Shown piece by piece: positions 4,108-6,036 of a DNA stretch of 6,036 nt. Each line of letters starts with the position of its first letter. Position 1 is the first letter of the stretch. Made by a program: the position numbers and the translations under genes. Source of the stretch: Bog-159 sp049520215 (GTDB lineage: Bacteria; Acidobacteriota; Terriglobia; Bryobacterales; Bryobacteraceae); contig JBEKPZ010000448.1 of NCBI GenBank assembly GCA_049520215.1, forward strand, positions 1 to 6,036. Reading direction: 5' to 3'. The notes under the pieces were generated by a model. The model did no database searches and was not told the origin of the DNA. It saw nothing but the letters and a program-made list of their open reading frames with translations.

Positions 4108-6036
4108 TCAGTTCTGCAGGCGCTCCACGTCGCGCACTCCGGAGAGGCGTCGCATAGCGGCGACCAGTTTCTCGAGGTGCTTTTTATCGCGCACGTCCAC
4201 GGTCATTTCCACCAGTGCGCCGTCCGCCTCGGTTTCGGTCTTGGCTTCCAGGCTGCGAATGTTGGTGTTCTCATCGGAAAGTACGGAGGTGATCTGGTTC
4301 AACATGCCGGGACGGTCGTCGGTCTGGACCACGATCTTCACCGGGAAAGCGTCCGAGGCGCTGCGGGCCCACTCCACTTCGATCTTGCGCTCCACGTCGT
4401 ACATCAGGTTTTGCACGTTGCTGCATATCTTGGCGTGCACGGCCACGCCCTTGCCGCGCGTGACGTAGCCGACAATGGCTTCGCCGCGGATCGGATTACA
4501 GCACTTGGCGCGGTAGACGAGAAGATCGTCCATGCCTTTGACGCGGATGACGGCGTCGCCATCCGGGCCGCGCGGCGCGCCGGGCGCAGCGGGCACGGCC
4601 TCCGGCTGCGGCGCGGGAGACGGGGGCGCCTCCACGGACTCTGGCAGCACCTGCCCGGGCGCCAGCTTTTGCAGCACCTGGCGGGCGGAATACTTGCCGT
4701 AGCCCAGCGCGGCATACAGATCTTCGATCTTGCCGTAGCCGTAGTCGCCCGCGACGCTTTCGAGACTGCTCTTGGTCACCTTGCTCAGTGAGACGCCCAG
4801 CCGCCGGGCTTCCTTCTCCAGGTACTTCTCGCCGATCTCGATGGCTTTCAGCCGCTCGCTGGCGTTGATGACGTGCTTGATCTTGTTGCGCGCCTTGGCG
4901 GTCTTGACCAGCGTCAGCCAATCCTTGCTGGGCAGGTGACCGGCCTGGGTCATGATCTCGACGATGTCGCCGTTGCGCAGGGCATAGCGGAGCGGCACGA
5001 TGCGGCCGTTGGCCTTGGCGCCCACGCAGGTCTGGCCGACATCGGAGTGAATGGCGTAGGCGAAATCGATGGGGGTGGCGTCGCGCGGCAGCACGATTAC
5101 TTTGCCGCGGGGCGTGAAGGTGTAGACCTCCTCCGGGTAAAGGTCCACCTTTAGGGTGGACATGAACTCGCCGGGGTCCTGCATGTCGCGCTGCCACTCG
5201 ACCAGGTGGCGCAGCCAGGCGATGCGCTGGTCGTCGGGGGCGGGGCCCTTCTTGCCTTCCTTGTACTTCCAGTGCGCGGCGATGCCTTCTTCGGCGATGC
5301 GGTGCATTTCCTCGGTGCGGATCTGCACTTCGAAGTGCTGGCCGTGCGGGCCCACCACGGAGGTATGCAGCGACTGGTAGAGATTGGGGCGCGGGATGGC
5401 GATGAAATCCTTGATGCGGCCGGGAATGGGGCGCCACTCGTTGTGGATCACGCCCAGGGCGGCGTAGCAGTTCTTGACCGAGTCGGTGACGATGCGCAGC
5501 GCCATCAGGTCGTAGACCTGCTCGATAGCGATTTTTTGGCGCTTGATCTTCTGATAGATGGAATAGGGGCGCTTGAGGCGGCCTTCCACGCGCGAGGGAA
5601 TGCCTTCGCGGCGCAGTTCGTTCTCGACGGTGGCGCGGATCTCGTTGAGGAATTCTTCGTTGGAATGGCGCTTGGATTCGATGGACTCGACGATCTCTTC
5701 GAAGGCTTCCGGATCGAGATGGCGGAAGGCCAGGTCTTCCAACTCGCCGCGTACTTTGCCCATGCCGAGGCGGTGCGCGATGGGGGCGTAGATCTCGATG
5801 GTTTCGGTGGCCACGTGCGCGCGGCGCTCGGCGCTGAGGTAGCCGAGCGTGCGCATGTTGTGGAGGCGGTCGGCGAGCTTGACGATGATGACGCGGATAT
5901 CGTCGACCATGGCCAGCAGCATTTTGCGGAAGCTCTCGGCCTGGCGCTCCTCGGCGTTGAAGATGTCCAGCTTGCTGAGCTTGGTGACGCCATCCACGCA
6001 GCGGGCCACCTCGTCGCCGAAGCCCTTGCGGATTTC
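4108..6036 (-). CDS. rsh: Rel/SpoT-family bifunctional (p)ppGpp synthetase/hydrolase, 5' end missing
   Basis: The stringent-response enzyme that makes (p)ppGpp from ATP and GDP/GTP and, in bifunctional forms, degrades it. The frame is open to the right edge (EIRKGFGDEVARCVDGVTKL), so 642 C-terminal residues are visible and roughly 90-100 are missing, including the HDxxED site. Numbering from the edge: the end of the HD hydrolase domain with LADRLHN (Asp56 and Asn60, matching conserved hydrolase residues); synthetase domain about 145-260, with YDLMALRI (Asp176) and FEVQIRTEEMH (Glu236); TGS domain about 304-364 (VYTFTPRGKVIVLP); helical domain about 370-460; Pro/Ala-rich linker 464-493; zinc-finger-like domain with CC at 512-513, VH at 533-534 and Cys538; ACT domain about 565-642. 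Retained hydrolase residues and a KRQK element in place of the acidic motif of RelA suggest a bifunctional enzyme. The GTG at 6009 is an internal valine, not the start. The gene ends 1 nt before the DUF971 gene. Confidence 0.96.
   Translation of the reverse strand, partial: EIRKGFGDEVARCVDGVTKLSKLDIFNAEERQAESFRKMLLAMVDDIRVIIVKLADRLHNMRTLGYLSAERRAHVATETIEIYAPIAHRLGMGKVRGELEDLAFRHLDPEAFEEIVESIESKRHSNEEFLNEIRATVENELRREGIPSRVEGRLKRPYSIYQKIKRQKIAIEQVYDLMALRIVTDSVKNCYAALGVIHNEWRPIPGRIKDFIAIPRPNLYQSLHTSVVGPHGQHFEVQIRTEEMHRIAEEGIAAHWKYKEGKKGPAPDDQRIAWLRHLVEWQRDMQDPGEFMSTLKVDLYPEEVYTFTPRGKVIVLPRDATPIDFAYAIHSDVGQTCVGAKANGRIVPLRYALRNGDIVEIMTQAGHLPSKDWLTLVKTAKARNKIKHVINASERLKAIEIGEKYLEKEARRLGVSLSKVTKSSLESVAGDYGYGKIEDLYAALGYGKYSARQVLQKLAPGQVLPESVEAPPSPAPQPEAVPAAPGAPRGPDGDAVIRVKGMDDLLVYRAKCCNPIRGEAIVGYVTRGKGVAVHAKICSNVQNLMYDVERKIEVEWARSASDAFPVKIVVQTDDRPGMLNQITSVLSDENTNIRSLEAKTETEADGALVEMTVDVRDKKHLEKLVAAMRRLSGVRDVERLQN

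Noticed and set aside
4051..4791. 246-residue plus-strand frame opposite the rel homologue
   Set aside because: Low-complexity His/Val/Ala-rich translation opposite a confidently identified gene; no independent support.
4496..5437. 313-residue minus-strand frame within the rel homologue
   Set aside because: Arg/Pro/His-rich shadow in another frame; the TGS and synthetase motifs are in the main frame.
6007..6009. GTG at 6009 as the start of the rel homologue
   Set aside because: The same frame continues to the window edge with family-typical residues (EIRKGFGDE), so the GTG is an internal valine codon and the true start is outside the window.

Overview
This is a GC-rich chromosomal window from a free-living bacterium. 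It holds five protein-coding loci and no RNA genes, insertion sequences or CRISPR array that I can see. The best guess at origin is Acidobacteriota, possibly the Solibacter/Bryobacter group. That rests on the style of the Rel/SpoT protein, the secreted DUF3887-type hydrolase and short GC-rich intergenic hairpin repeats. It is an impression, not a computed assignment.

Layout from left to right. (1) On the minus strand, 2165 down to 191, lies a bacterial dynamin-like GTPase gene. Its reading frame is broken near 1107-1114, and the part that should encode the G4 nucleotide-specificity motif is missing. Its stop codon overlaps (ATGA) the start of a second minus-strand gene of unknown function, which runs off the left edge. 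(2) Positions 2166-2292 form a short divergent intergenic region with candidate promoters for both directions, a tandem 8-bp repeat and a possible hairpin over the dynamin start codon. (3) On the plus strand, 2293-3582 encodes a secreted alpha/beta hydrolase with an N-terminal DUF3887-like domain and a complete Ser-Asp-His triad. (4) Positions 3583-3755 are a convergent intergenic region packed with inverted repeats: a perfect hairpin spanning the hydrolase stop codon, three TTGWCAA motifs spaced by 20 and 10 bp, and a REP-like double-hairpin element. (5) On the minus strand are a small DUF971 protein with two CPCxxC motifs (4106-3756) and, 1 nt upstream of it, a long Rel/SpoT (p)ppGpp synthetase/hydrolase (6036-4108) whose N-terminus lies beyond the right edge.

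The rel homologue and the DUF971 gene are almost certainly co-transcribed, as are the dynamin-like gene and its left neighbour. The hydrolase looks monocistronic. The most notable points are the dynamin lesion, the internal duplication in the DUF971 protein, and the ordered repeats in the convergent intergenic region. I see no clear novel defence or mobile system.
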